64,000 nt of DNA from Uranotaenia lowii (Eukaryota > Arthropoda > Insecta > Diptera > Culicidae): the NCBI RefSeq assembly GCF_029784155.1, contig NC_073692.1, positions 323,327,906 through 323,391,905 of the forward strand, in the 5' to 3' direction. The first letter of the stretch is position 1. Every line of letters begins with the position of its first letter. This document shows, in pieces, positions 1 to 9,345 of this stretch. The position numbers and the translations under genes are program-made. The notes beneath the pieces were generated by a model. That model made no database searches, was not told the origin of the DNA, and worked only from the letters and a program-made list of their open reading frames with translations.

Positions 1-600
1 CGGATATCCAAATACGGCAAACGCATCATTTCTCATCATAACTGACAACCCGTGCAGTATATGAGAAGGCAATGCAAATCTTGCCGTGCCTAAAATATCC
101 AAATTTGAGTCCAACTACCGTAAGTTGAAAAGATGGGAATAGAAATAGACTACGAAATGATGATGATCACATGAGAAAACAATTCCCTTCATTCCGATAG
201 ACATCGACACTCGACCAGTATAACTTTCATACGCCAGGTTGTCTCCTGTAGTAGAATGTTAATACATGGGCCCCGGAGAGGCGCAAGATGGGGATTCAAG
301 TCCTACCGGGAGACAAGGCGAATTTTTTTCGCATGTTTTTCAACATTAATTTTCATCTTGTCTAGTCCCTGAAATTTCAACTTTCAGTTGGATTCATTCC
401 TCTACAAAAAGTTAAAATATACTTCCTTTTAAATTAAATTTCAACATTTTTAAAAAGCGAACAATTTTCATGGGATCTAAGCTTCTAGATTGCCTTGAGT
501 GTCAATGTAACTTAAAGGTTGAAAATTGAAGGAGCCACCCTTTAGAAAAAAAATAGGAGGGATCTTCAATACAATAAATAAAACCTTCAAATTTAAAAAA
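1..600. other. non-coding AT-rich stretch
   Basis: No gene, RNA or transposon end is recognised here. The sequence is AT-rich with stops in every frame and no open frame of useful length. Confidence 0.5.
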
Positions 601-601
601 A

Positions 602-660
602 TGTCTGTAATTAAATACTCCGCCCCTTTTTGAAGCGGGGGGAGTATTTAATTACAGACA
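602..660. repeat. short near-perfect palindrome
   Basis: An arm beginning TGTCTGTAATTAAATACTCC is followed after a loop of about 9 nt (around 627-635) by its reverse complement ending at 660. The arms are about 23-25 bp with about one mismatch near the loop. It lies about 50 bp from the end of the Helitron-like element at 713. It may be a tiny MITE or the end of one; there is no coding potential. Confidence 0.7.
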
Positions 661-712
661 GATTTGTAAACAACCAATTGATGAACAATATGTATGTTAC
701 ATTTATTGAATA

Positions 713-1767
713 TTAGCTGACCCGTTGTGCTTTGCAACACCTTTCAAAATAAGTGAAATTTTTATTAGTAGTTACCTCAAATTATAATTTTAAAATTGTC
801 CTTTAAAATGGAAGCAGCAACTTCAGCATCGAACTGCTGCAATACTAAAAAAAATAATTCTAATTTTCGTGAATGATTTTTTATGTTATAAAAGCTTTTC
901 TAAAGTATGTTTTTCAATCATTGCTCAAATTCTGAAATTAGTACTCTGCTTTTATTTGCTTCAACAGCACTTAAGTTATGCAAAAATGTGTGTTTCACGT
1001 GAATGGAATTCCCCTCCTCTTGCCTTCAAATATAAGGCAGGTTTCAAATTAACATAAAAACATTTTTTGTTAATACAAACCATGACACGCATAATTTTGG
1101 ATTATTTGCTTAGTTAGTTTTCAAGTTCTGTAAAGAAATATGTTAAAAAGCCTCTTTACTTCTCTCGTCGCCCCTTTAAAAGAAGGGATAAATTGTATGA
1201 TAGAAAGTGTATGAGAGCCTTTTTTTTCTTTCTATCTCCTCTCTGTATGGATGAAGGGGTGTCAAATCGTCATAGATATATTTCTCGTACCCTATCCTCC
1301 CATGAAAAACTTACTTTCTTTTGTTGATAAGGTATAGTTGTCTTAATAGAAAGGGTTGGAGCCTCTCTCCTTCTTTCTCATCTTCCGACTAAAAGGAATA
1401 AAGGCTCTCATACAATAACCCTTCCATGCCTAATTTATTTCAAATAAGTTATCCAAATAATCATACAAATATTTCTCCTACTCAAATACCCTCCCATGCC
1501 AATTTTGGTTTCATTTGCTGGATCAGCTCTCGAGTTATGTACGAAAAATTGTATGAGAGCCCCCCTCCCCCTTTCCATTTCCCTTATGGAAGATTGAAAA
1601 AAGGAAGGGGGGTTAACAAACATGCATTGAATCATTTATCGTTTTCAAGTAGCTGCTTACCATCCCATTCCAAATCTGGTTTATATGCTCGATAAGTTCT
1701 CAAGTCAGGCTTAAAAATGTATGAGAGCCTTCCCATCTCCTTCTAGAATGAGTGAAAGATCTCAAAA
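713..1767 (-). mobile_element. Helitron-like non-autonomous element, copy A (3' part)
   Basis: Read on the minus strand the element ends at 713 with CTAA followed by T, the CTRR-T end known for Helitrons, preceded by a short GC-rich hairpin (GTTG...CAAC around 724-740). Inside are degenerate units of about 150 bp, also found at 7.5-9.1, 45.8-46.4 and 50-53.5 kb, with recurring phrases such as CCCATGCCAAATTTGG and CTCGAGTTATG. It has no transposase or helicase frame. It is interrupted at 1767/1768 by the CR1 element and resumes at about 6827. Confidence 0.7.
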
Positions 1768-2133
1768 CTCATACTGATCATACTGAGTCAACTGTTTGTG
1801 TATAGTGTGTACTTACTGTGCTCCGCTTTTTTATTGTTTTTCCCGTGAACTCTTCGGATTTATTCGTTCCGTTTGTGTCCAGTGCACCATTCTCGTACCG
1901 GTCCAGCCGCGGATTGTGGAAACTAAACTGTTTTGCCCTCTCCGAGCAGTGATAACACCTCCAAAAGTTTGATAGCTACGCGCTGCAAACTTGTTGTTTG
2001 TTTTGTTTTTGTTCCCGCTCGTGACATAGACAATCAGACGTGTACCTTCGATCAAATTGAACCCATCAAAGATTCTAGTGAACAGATAAGGCACTGATAG
2101 TTGCAATAAATCTTTTTCATTTTTGTTACGTTT

Positions 2134-2970
2134 ATGTCTTCGAACGAAATGGCCTGTGATAAGTGCGCTAAACCAACAAACGATACAGATAGCATCGTTT
2201 GCCAAGGCCTTTGCAGTTTAGCATTCCACCTGAAGTGCGCCGGGTTGCTTCCTTCGCACCTAAAATCGAAGTCTGACAACAAAAACCTGCTTTGGGTTTG
2301 CGATGAGTGTTGCAAACTATTAAAGAACGCTTTCTTTCGCCGCTCTCTGGCGTGCTACGAGTCGCTGATATCGAATCTTCGAAGAAATCAAGATTCCATG
2401 GCAACGGAGTTGAAATCTGAGATAGCCGCGACAAATTCGAAGTTAGACAAAATCCTGAAAGCCCCTACCAACAACAACCCAGTCCCCCGTATCTCTTCCC
2501 CCTGGCCCAGCCTTGCCACTCCCACAAATAAGAGACGACGAGTCGAGAATCCGATTCTTGCACCTTGTGTGGGTACAAAAAAGGCCACCGTGAAGACGAT
2601 TGCAACGGTCGCCCCTCCTGAAAAAAAGTTCTGGGTCTACTTGGCAAGGCTGCATAACAGTGTTTCAGTTAAAGACGTTGAAGAGCTAGTTATCGAATGC
2701 CTACAATGTGAATCTGCCGAGGTTCATCTTCTGGTCCGCAAGGATGTTGACGTCTCCAAACTCCGGTCCATTTCGTTCAAAGTGGGTGTGGATCTTAAAC
2801 ACAAGGACGCCGCACTTTCCCCTAGGACTTGGCCAGCTGGAGTCTTGTTCAGGGAATTCGAGGTTCTGGCATCAAAAAACCCGTTAACACCTGCTGTTAC
2901 ATTCCCGCCCGTTTCGTCGTTGAAGTCAACTCCTGGCGGTTCAACAACTCCAGCCACGCCGCTTCTGTAA
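2134..2970 (+). CDS. CR1-type retrotransposon ORF1 protein (PHD finger, RRM-like C-terminal domain)
   Basis: The protein has 278 residues. A C4HC3 PHD-type zinc finger is visible: C8, C11, C23, C27, H32, C35, C56, C59. A basic, Pro/Ser/Thr-rich linker follows (about residues 100-165). A C-terminal region (about 168-255) contains the SFKVGV and WPAGV...REF motifs typical of ORF1 proteins of mosquito CR1-like elements, thought to fold like an RNA-binding domain. The expected role is binding element RNA as a ribonucleoprotein; the PHD finger may contact chromatin or other proteins. The start is the first ATG of the open frame after a compact 5' UTR. The 3' end overlaps ORF2 by up to 142 nt. The frame shows no stop, so the protein may still be made. 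Confidence 0.85.
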   Translation: MSSNEMACDKCAKPTNDTDSIVCQGLCSLAFHLKCAGLLPSHLKSKSDNKNLLWVCDECCKLLKNAFFRRSLACYESLISNLRRNQDSMATELKSEIAATNSKLDKILKAPTNNNPVPRISSPWPSLATPTNKRRRVENPILAPCVGTKKATVKTIATVAPPEKKFWVYLARLHNSVSVKDVEELVIECLQCESAEVHLLVRKDVDVSKLRSISFKVGVDLKHKDAALSPRTWPAGVLFREFEVLASKNPLTPAVTFPPVSSLKSTPGGSTTPATPLL

Positions 2971-5900
2971 CTGCCACAACCCCCGACTCTACGTTCTTCG
3001 ACAGCGGGCCTTCCATGGCCCTGAAATCGAGTGCTCTCAGCACTTCCATAAGTTTATCGTCTTTCTCGCCATCCGAACCTACTCCAAGTGTCTCTGCTCC
3101 AGAACGCATCAGAGTCAGCACATCGGAGACTTCCGAGCATGCTTCTCCATTAGGGTTTCCATCACCGGGACGCAAAAAATTCGGCCTTTTGGGGACCTCG
3201 GAGCCCTTCGTCTCAGTCGCGCCGTTTCCAGTCAGCGTCTGCAGTCGTCCCGGCCCTGAGTTCGTATGTGGTGATGAGGCTCCCCAAATTGCCCCCACAG
3301 GCAAGTATTCTTCAAATTCGAGAGCTGTTCCTGCGCGTGATGTTTTCCTGCCTTTTAATAGATTCATCGAACTTCAACCACATCTGAGAAGTACTGCTTT
3401 ACCGACAAGGGCCTCTTCACCGGGACGCAAAGAACTAGGCACCACGGAGACCTCGGAGCCCCTCGACTCAGTCGCGCAGCTTCCTGCCAGCGTCATCAGT
3501 CGTCCCGGCCCTGAGTTCGATCGTGGCGATGAGGTTCTCCAGCCTGCATGCTCAGGCAAGTACTCTGCTACATCCAGAACATTATTTTTGCGTGATAAAT
3601 TTCTGCCCAACAGAACATCACTCGATTGTAATCTCCAAGCTGCGCTCGTCAATACTTCAGTTTGTTCTTCTTCGTACTCCGAGAACATCACGACTTCCTC
3701 TGGGACTTCATCACCGGGACGCAACGCTTTGGGCCTTACGGAGACCCCTGTGCCCTTCGACTCAGTCGCGCTTATTCCTGCCAACGTCACCAGTCGTCCC
3801 GGCCCTGAGTTCGTATGTGGCGTAGGGGTTCTTCAGCCTGTCTTACCAGGCAAGTATCCATCTTCTATTGACTTACCTCTTCGTGATGGATTTTCCCGTT
3901 CCAGTGTACAACGACCCGGTTTGCATGACGGTAAACGTGATTATATCAATCTTTACTATCAGAACGTCGGCGGCCTTACCAGTCAGGTTTTCAACCCGGA
4001 CTACACAGTGTTCCGTTGTGATCGAGGCCCCCACAACAGCACGAAATCTACTGGAGGTGGTGTTTTGATTGCCATTAAGTCATGCCTATCAGCCCTGCCC
4101 ATCGATGATGTGGCATGGATTGACTTGGAAATGGTCTGGATTCGTATCGACCTAGGCAAACGAAAGCTTTACATTGGTGCTGTGTACCTCCCCCCCAATC
4201 GTGCTAAAAATGCGACTTTTGCTGAATCCTTTTCTCGTAGCCTTTCCAAAGTTAGCTCAATCACTAATCCTGAAGACGACATCATTATCATCGGAGATTT
4301 CAATCTGCCTGGTTTAAAGTGGTGCTCCTCCCAAAGTAGCTTCTTGTTTGCTGACCCGGAAAGATCCTCGTTCACGTTGCCCTCCAACATCATCCTCGAC
4401 GCTCTAAGTACGGCCACTCTCCGGCAAATCAACAACATCGTTAACGAAAATGGCCGGACGCTCGATCTCTGTTTCGTTAATGACGGGTCTCTTTCACCAA
4501 CAATCGAAGAAGCTCCTGAGCCTCTGGTCAAGTCCGTCCCTCACCACCCCGCTTTGCTGCTTACGCTCGATGTTTCCGGAATTGTCGCCGTTACCGAAAA
4601 TCCGGCATCCTTCTTCCACGACTTTAAAAGTGCCGATTTTTCTGCGATTTTTCAAACTCTGGACACCATTAACTGGGAATCTGAACTGGACCCTTCTGAT
4701 CCAAACGCTGCTGCTGTTAAGTTCACTCACATTGTAAACTACATTATCGATCGCCATGTGCCGAAACGCTCTGCAGTCTCAAATCTACGAGCACCTTGGG
4801 TCACGAAAGAGTTGCGACAAATGAAAACGCTGAAGAATAAAGCCCTCCGTTATTACACCAGGCACAAGACTCTTCAGGCCAAAAATCAGTATCGCAAACT
4901 TAACTCAGCCTATAAAATACTAAGCACGCGTTGCTATCAGAGCTACCTAATCCGGATTCAGCGTGGTTTTAAAACAAAACCTAAATCCTTCTGGCAGTAC
5001 ATCAAGGATCAACGGAAGGAATCCGGCTTACCATCACACATGTTCCTGGATGATACGTCGGCGACTTCGGACCGTGAAATCTGTGATCTCTTTGCACAGA
5101 AATTCCGTAGTATTTTCGACTCTGGCTCAATATCCTCGGAGCAGTTAAATAGTGCAACAAGCAACGTCCCTCATTTGAGCACTTCATTTGATAATTTTGC
5201 AGTCGACGAAGATACCATCTTGAAGGCTTCCGTGAAGCTGAAACACAGCTATTCTGCAGGACCGGACGGTATACCAGCCACTTTTTTGAAGCGCTGCATA
5301 TCACATATGCTAACACCTATAAAACGAATCTTCCAAGCATCGCTCAACACGTCTACGTTTCCCTCTATATGGAAAGAAGCCTACATGTTTCCGGTCTACA
5401 AGAAAGGTGACAGGAGGAATGTCAACAACTACCGCGGTATTTCTGCCTTATGCGCTATTGCCAAGTTATTTGAGCTGGTTGTTTTAGACCCTATCTTCTC
5501 GTACTGCAAACCATATTTTTCTAATGATCAACATGGCTTTATGCCTAAGCGCTCTACGACCACAAACCTGCTGGCGTTTACGTCTAAGGTGCAAGACAGT
5601 TTTGCTTCAGGATTCCAAACAGACGTCATCTACACCGACCTGTCAGCCGCTTTCGACAAAGTGAACCATGAAATTGCTATCGCCAAACTCGATCGCATTG
5701 GTTTTTGTGGGTCTCTACTGGAATGGTTTCGCAGCTACCTGGTAGGTCGGAAACTTACTGTCCGAACGGGAGAATCCTTCTCCAACCAGTTTTTCGCCAC
5801 CTCTGGAGTGCCTCAAGGGAGCCATTTAGGACCAATACTGTTCTTGATTTATTTCAACGACGTGCTGTTGCTCCTCGATGGACCAAAATTAGCTTACGCA

Positions 5901-6731
5901 GACGACCTGAAGTTGTTTCATCCCATCTCCGGCCCTGACGATGCCAAGTTCTTGCAGGACCAGTTCAACCTCTTCGCCTCCTGGTGCGATGTCAATTGTC
6001 TGCCTTTGAATCGTAGTAAATGCGCAGCAATTTCTTTTTCCCGTAAGCGGCTTCCATCAAATGCAGCGTATTTTCTCGGCGGCGAGGCTATTGCTCGAGT
6101 TGAGCACGTGAAAGATCTTGGTGTCATTCTTGACAGACGGATGGATTTCAAGATTCACACCAATTACATCGTCGATAAAGCTTCTAGAAGCCTAGGTCTA
6201 TTGTTTCGCATGGCGAAAGACTTCAAAGATATTTACTGTTTGAAGAGTCTTTATTGCAGTTTGGTTCGTTCGATCCTCGAATACGCCTCTGCTATCTGGT
6301 GCCCTTATTACCAAAACGGCTCTGAGCGTATTGAGGCTATCCAACGGCGCTTTATGAGATTCGCCCTTCGACACCTGAGCTGGCAAGACCCGTTCCGACT
6401 TCCCAGCTACGAGAGCCGCTGTCGTTTAATCGACATCGACACGCTGCAAGCCCGCAGGACCGCCGCACGAGCCTCTGTCGTGGCTGATTTGCTTACATCC
6501 AGAACTGATTGTCCCGCACTGTTGGAAGGTCTTCAACTCAACATACGACCACGTGGTTTGAGAAATCGTAATTTCCAGCTCTACGTCCCTCTTCGTTTGA
6601 ATAATTATGGGGCTAACACAGCACTTCTAGGTGTAATCAAGACTTTCAACCGCTACTCCGAACATTTTGATTTTGACGTTTCGAGGGATGCATTCCGAAG
6701 AAAAATCCTTAAAGCTTTAAGTTTTGTGTAG
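2829..6731 (+). CDS. CR1-type ORF2: endonuclease (internally deleted) plus reverse transcriptase
   Basis: The open frame has 1300 codons, in the -1 frame relative to ORF1. The start at 2829 is the first Met; a Met at 3015 is equally possible. Residues 1 to about 370 are Ser/Pro-rich with a triplicated segment. An APE-type endonuclease follows (about 372-600): the first strand motif YYQN (376-379), GDFN (489-492, D490) and a PHHPALL motif (H572/H573) are present, but the block holding the catalytic Glu (ETW motif) is missing at residues 385/386. The reverse transcriptase spans about 800-1060, with TDLSAAFD (first Asp 937), GVPQGS and YADD (1023-1026), all intact. The C-terminal region is Cys-poor and typical of the clade. 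The frame ends 95 nt before the 3' repeat tail. Reverse transcription looks possible; target cleavage by its own endonuclease does not. Confidence 0.88.
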   Translation: MASWSLVQGIRGSGIKKPVNTCCYIPARFVVEVNSWRFNNSSHAASVTATTPDSTFFDSGPSMALKSSALSTSISLSSFSPSEPTPSVSAPERIRVSTSETSEHASPLGFPSPGRKKFGLLGTSEPFVSVAPFPVSVCSRPGPEFVCGDEAPQIAPTGKYSSNSRAVPARDVFLPFNRFIELQPHLRSTALPTRASSPGRKELGTTETSEPLDSVAQLPASVISRPGPEFDRGDEVLQPACSGKYSATSRTLFLRDKFLPNRTSLDCNLQAALVNTSVCSSSYSENITTSSGTSSPGRNALGLTETPVPFDSVALIPANVTSRPGPEFVCGVGVLQPVLPGKYPSSIDLPLRDGFSRSSVQRPGLHDGKRDYINLYYQNVGGLTSQVFNPDYTVFRCDRGPHNSTKSTGGGVLIAIKSCLSALPIDDVAWIDLEMVWIRIDLGKRKLYIGAVYLPPNRAKNATFAESFSRSLSKVSSITNPEDDIIIIGDFNLPGLKWCSSQSSFLFADPERSSFTLPSNIILDALSTATLRQINNIVNENGRTLDLCFVNDGSLSPTIEEAPEPLVKSVPHHPALLLTLDVSGIVAVTENPASFFHDFKSADFSAIFQTLDTINWESELDPSDPNAAAVKFTHIVNYIIDRHVPKRSAVSNLRAPWVTKELRQMKTLKNKALRYYTRHKTLQAKNQYRKLNSAYKILSTRCYQSYLIRIQRGFKTKPKSFWQYIKDQRKESGLPSHMFLDDTSATSDREICDLFAQKFRSIFDSGSISSEQLNSATSNVPHLSTSFDNFAVDEDTILKASVKLKHSYSAGPDGIPATFLKRCISHMLTPIKRIFQASLNTSTFPSIWKEAYMFPVYKKGDRRNVNNYRGISALCAIAKLFELVVLDPIFSYCKPYFSNDQHGFMPKRSTTTNLLAFTSKVQDSFASGFQTDVIYTDLSAAFDKVNHEIAIAKLDRIGFCGSLLEWFRSYLVGRKLTVRTGESFSNQFFATSGVPQGSHLGPILFLIYFNDVLLLLDGPKLAYADDLKLFHPISGPDDAKFLQDQFNLFASWCDVNCLPLNRSKCAAISFSRKRLPSNAAYFLGGEAIARVEHVKDLGVILDRRMDFKIHTNYIVDKASRSLGLLFRMAKDFKDIYCLKSLYCSLVRSILEYASAIWCPYYQNGSERIEAIQRRFMRFALRHLSWQDPFRLPSYESRCRLIDIDTLQARRTAARASVVADLLTSRTDCPALLEGLQLNIRPRGLRNRNFQLYVPLRLNNYGANTALLGVIKTFNRYSEHFDFDVSRDAFRRKILKALSFV
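3163..3870 (+). repeat. three in-frame tandem repeats in the N-terminal part of ORF2
   Basis: The motif SPGRK/N recurs with anchors (CACCGGGACGC) at 3163, 3418 and 3712, so the spacings are 255 and 294 nt, both multiples of three. Each unit continues with a TSEP/TPVP...DSVA stretch, SRPGPEF, then GKY followed by a short basic segment. The repeats keep the frame open and lie between the ORF1 overlap and the endonuclease. No known domain is recognised. Confidence 0.8.
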
Positions 6732-6826
6732 ACCATTGTATAAGTAGTGTCTTTAATTTTAATTTTTAATTTTATCATTAGGATCAATATGTGATCTGTT
6801 GGTGTACAATAAATAAATAAATAAAA

Positions 6827-6930
6827 CAACAAAGAAATATTTATCGTACCCAAAAACCCTCCTATTTATGTCGAGTGCATAATAATTGTTTGAGATGCGA
6901 GTCCCTTTTACAATAATTGGAAAAGGTTTT
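6827..6930 (-). mobile_element. Helitron-like copy A, remainder beyond the CR1 insertion
   Basis: Directly after the CR1 tail the Helitron-type unit resumes (ATTTATCGTACCCAAAAACC, then CCTCC) and fades within about 100 bp. Together with 713-1767 it forms one interrupted copy lacking its 5' (TC) end. Confidence 0.6.
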
Positions 6931-7073
6931 CAAAACAACAAATCATCTAACTATGTCAAAACTTATGATATACCATTTTTGATGAATATCACTCAAATAT
7001 CTTTCGATTAGTGTAATTCTTAATGTTGGTAATATATAGTAGCCACTTTCACAAAATGGTAGGAATCTGTCGC

Positions 7074-7300
7074 AGCCCGTGGCGTAGAGGAGAGCCTTCA
7101 AGTCCTCTAAGCCAACGGTCATGAGATTGAATCCCGGTCACTGCATATATTGAACACTTTCTGTGGGTTGGTGGTTTAAGCATTTGTATGATGCTTGAGA
7201 TTGCCATTATATCCTCGAAAGATGTACACTTCGAGGAAACATCAAGTTAATTGAGATCTTGTTTTTGTTTGTGTTCGTTAGAAAAAAAATTAAAATAAAA
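7074..7300 (+). mobile_element. tRNA-derived SINE
   Basis: A tRNA-like head (7074 to about 7145) has an A-box-like TGGCGTAGAGG and a B-box-like GATTGAATCCC at suitable spacing. An unrelated body of about 130 bp and an A-rich tail near 7280-7300 follow. The layout fits a pol III-transcribed SINE rather than a working tRNA gene, because the acceptor ends do not pair cleanly. The family name is not certain. Confidence 0.6.
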
Positions 7301-7464
7301 TCTAAATTAAATATCTGATCAAATGAATAAGAAATTTAACCATCTTTGCAAGTCGAAGGAGTCTTTCAATAAAGTAATTGTTCCACTAAGAAAAAAATGT
7401 AACAAACTTGATAAAAACTCAAACAAATTTTTTTATGTTGATTAAATGTATGTTATATTTTTAT

Positions 7465-9159
7465 ACCTGGTGTGCTTTGCTACACCTTGCAAAAACAAAT
7501 GATATTTTCGGAAACTATTAAATTTTTTTTTTTGGCATTATTTTTAATCAAATTATAACATAATTCAAAAGCAACCGCTATGAAATGAGAGCTGCAGCTG
7601 GAGTTTCAAATTTCTATACAAAAATGACTTTAACAAATTTTCTGAATCTTGATTTTTAAGTTCTGATAATTTGAATCTGTTTCTTTAAGCTTCGCCCTGA
7701 AAAGGGGGGTCTCAATTTAATCTTACGCAAACAATCTTACTTATAAAATATGGTTGTTTTTGCTTGATATGTTCTGGATTTATGCCAAAAGCAGATAAAA
7801 GAGCCCCCTTGTCCTTCCCTTCACCCCCTGCTGAATGGAGGTCGTGGTCTTTAATAATCATGCCCATTATTTTCGAGCCCAAAAATCCTCTTATATCAAA
7901 TATAGTTCCATTGGTTGATAAGTTTTTAAGCTTCAAAAGAAAATTTATATCGAGCCCCCTCCTTTCTTCCCCTCTCTAAACTGTAAAGCGTGAGGGTCTA
8001 TAACAATCGTAGAAACAAACCCAGTACCCAAATACTTTTCCATGCCATATTTGTTTCTATTTATTGGCTTCGTAAGCATCAATTGAGAACTTATGCTAAC
8101 AAAATTGCATTGGGTTCACCTCCTCCTTGGTGTGTCAGATAATCAAAGAATCGTACCAAAATGGTTTTCCATGTTAAGTTTTCTTTCTTGGATTTTGTAA
8201 AAAAAAAAAAATATAAGCTTTCCTCTTCCTTTCTTATATTCCCAATTCTATGCTCCAGCTGCAAGAAAGGAATTGTTTCACATAGAAAAATTTCACGTAT
8301 TGAAACACCATCCCATGCCAAATTTGGTTTTATTTGAAGGTGAAGCTTCCATTTATAAAAGAAACATTTCTCGTATCCAAAAATCCTCACATGCCAAATA
8401 TGTTTCCATTTGCTCGATCAGCTCTCCAGTTATACTGAAAGTTGTAAGGGAGACCCTCTTCTCCCTTTTCATTCACCTCTTTGAAGGAGTGAGGGACACC
8501 AAATATTCATAGAAGCATTTCTCGTACCCACATATCCTTCCATGCCAAATTTGGTTCGATTTGCTGTTGTAGTTCTCGAGTTGTGCAGTAAAAATTGTAT
8601 GAAACTCCCTTCTTTCTTTTCTTTCTCCCCGCTTTAAGAAGGAAGGGGTCTCAAACAATCATTAGAACATATAACGTTCCCAAATAAACGCCCATGCCAA
8701 ATTTGGTTCCATTTTGCTAATTATTTTTTGAGTTATGTAAAAGATCATAAAGGAGGCTCCCTCCCTTCTTTGTATCTCCTCACTGGAAAGAGAGAAGGAT
8801 CTCAAATAATCATATTAATATTTTTCGTATCCAAATACCTCTTTCTATCTCCCCACTGAGAGAAAGAAGGGGTATCTAATATTCATAGAAATATTCCTCG
8901 TTCCCAAATACCACCCCATGCCAAATTTGATACCATTTGCTTGATTGGTTCTCGAGTTATGCAAAAAATTGTCTTTTGTTTGGGAGCCCATTCCTTCCTT
9001 CATGAGAGAGGAAGGGGGTGTCAAACCATAATAGGAACCTCCCCTTGCCTCTCATAATCTCACTTGCCTAGTTTCACGCAAATCGGTTCAGTAGTTTCCG
9101 AGTCTTTAGGGAACAGACAGACAGAAAGACAGACAGAATTTCATTTTTATATAAATAGA
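7465..9159 (-). mobile_element. Helitron-like non-autonomous element, copy B
   Basis: Read on the minus strand the element starts at 9159 with TCTATTTATATAAAAATG after an A, then a CTGT-rich stretch and a conserved phrase ending in AGTTTCCGAGTC in the plus direction. Many degenerate 150-bp units follow. It finishes near 7465 with the hairpin sequence GGTGTAGCAAAGCACACC; the final CTAG has decayed. No protein is encoded; open frames here are parts of the repeat units. Confidence 0.7.
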
Positions 9160-9165
9160 TGTGAA

Positions 9166-9345
9166 AAACTTAGCCCTTTAATTTATTCAGCATCATTGTT
9201 CATTGTTTTTTTTTGGCCCTCGAGGAAAGCTAAACCAAGGAACACTGAAATTCATCATTGTATAACTCAGAATTCACTGGGCCAAAAGCTACAAATTTTG
9301 CATTTTTGAGCCACGTAAAGTGTTGTGTTCAATTTTGTAGAGGTT
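9166..9345. repeat. dispersed repeat, inverted copy of 14250-14445
   Basis: The sequence matches the reverse complement of 14250-14445, with shared landmarks CAAGGAACACTGAAATTCA, ATTCACTGG and GTGTTGTGTTCAATTTTGTAG (split). It begins a few bases after the end of Helitron copy B. The nature of the repeat is unknown. Confidence 0.65.

Larger units (their letters stand above)
1768..6826 (+). mobile_element. CR1-clade non-LTR retrotransposon, near full length
   Basis: The element has a 5' UTR of about 366 nt (1768-2133), ORF1 with a PHD finger, and ORF2 with endonuclease and reverse transcriptase domains. It ends in a short AATA-type repeat (about 6809-6825) instead of a long poly-A. PHD-type ORF1 proteins are known in CR1-clade elements. 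Ends were set by comparing both flanks with the Helitron repeat: CTCAAAA at 1761-1767 continues with caacaaagaaatat after 6826, so the insertion split one Helitron unit. Any target duplication is at most an ambiguous run of A. The 5' end could be off by a few bases. Confidence 0.85.

Noticed and set aside
3374..3790. 138-codon minus-strand frame within ORF2
   Set aside because: An antisense shadow of the triplicated ORF2 segment.
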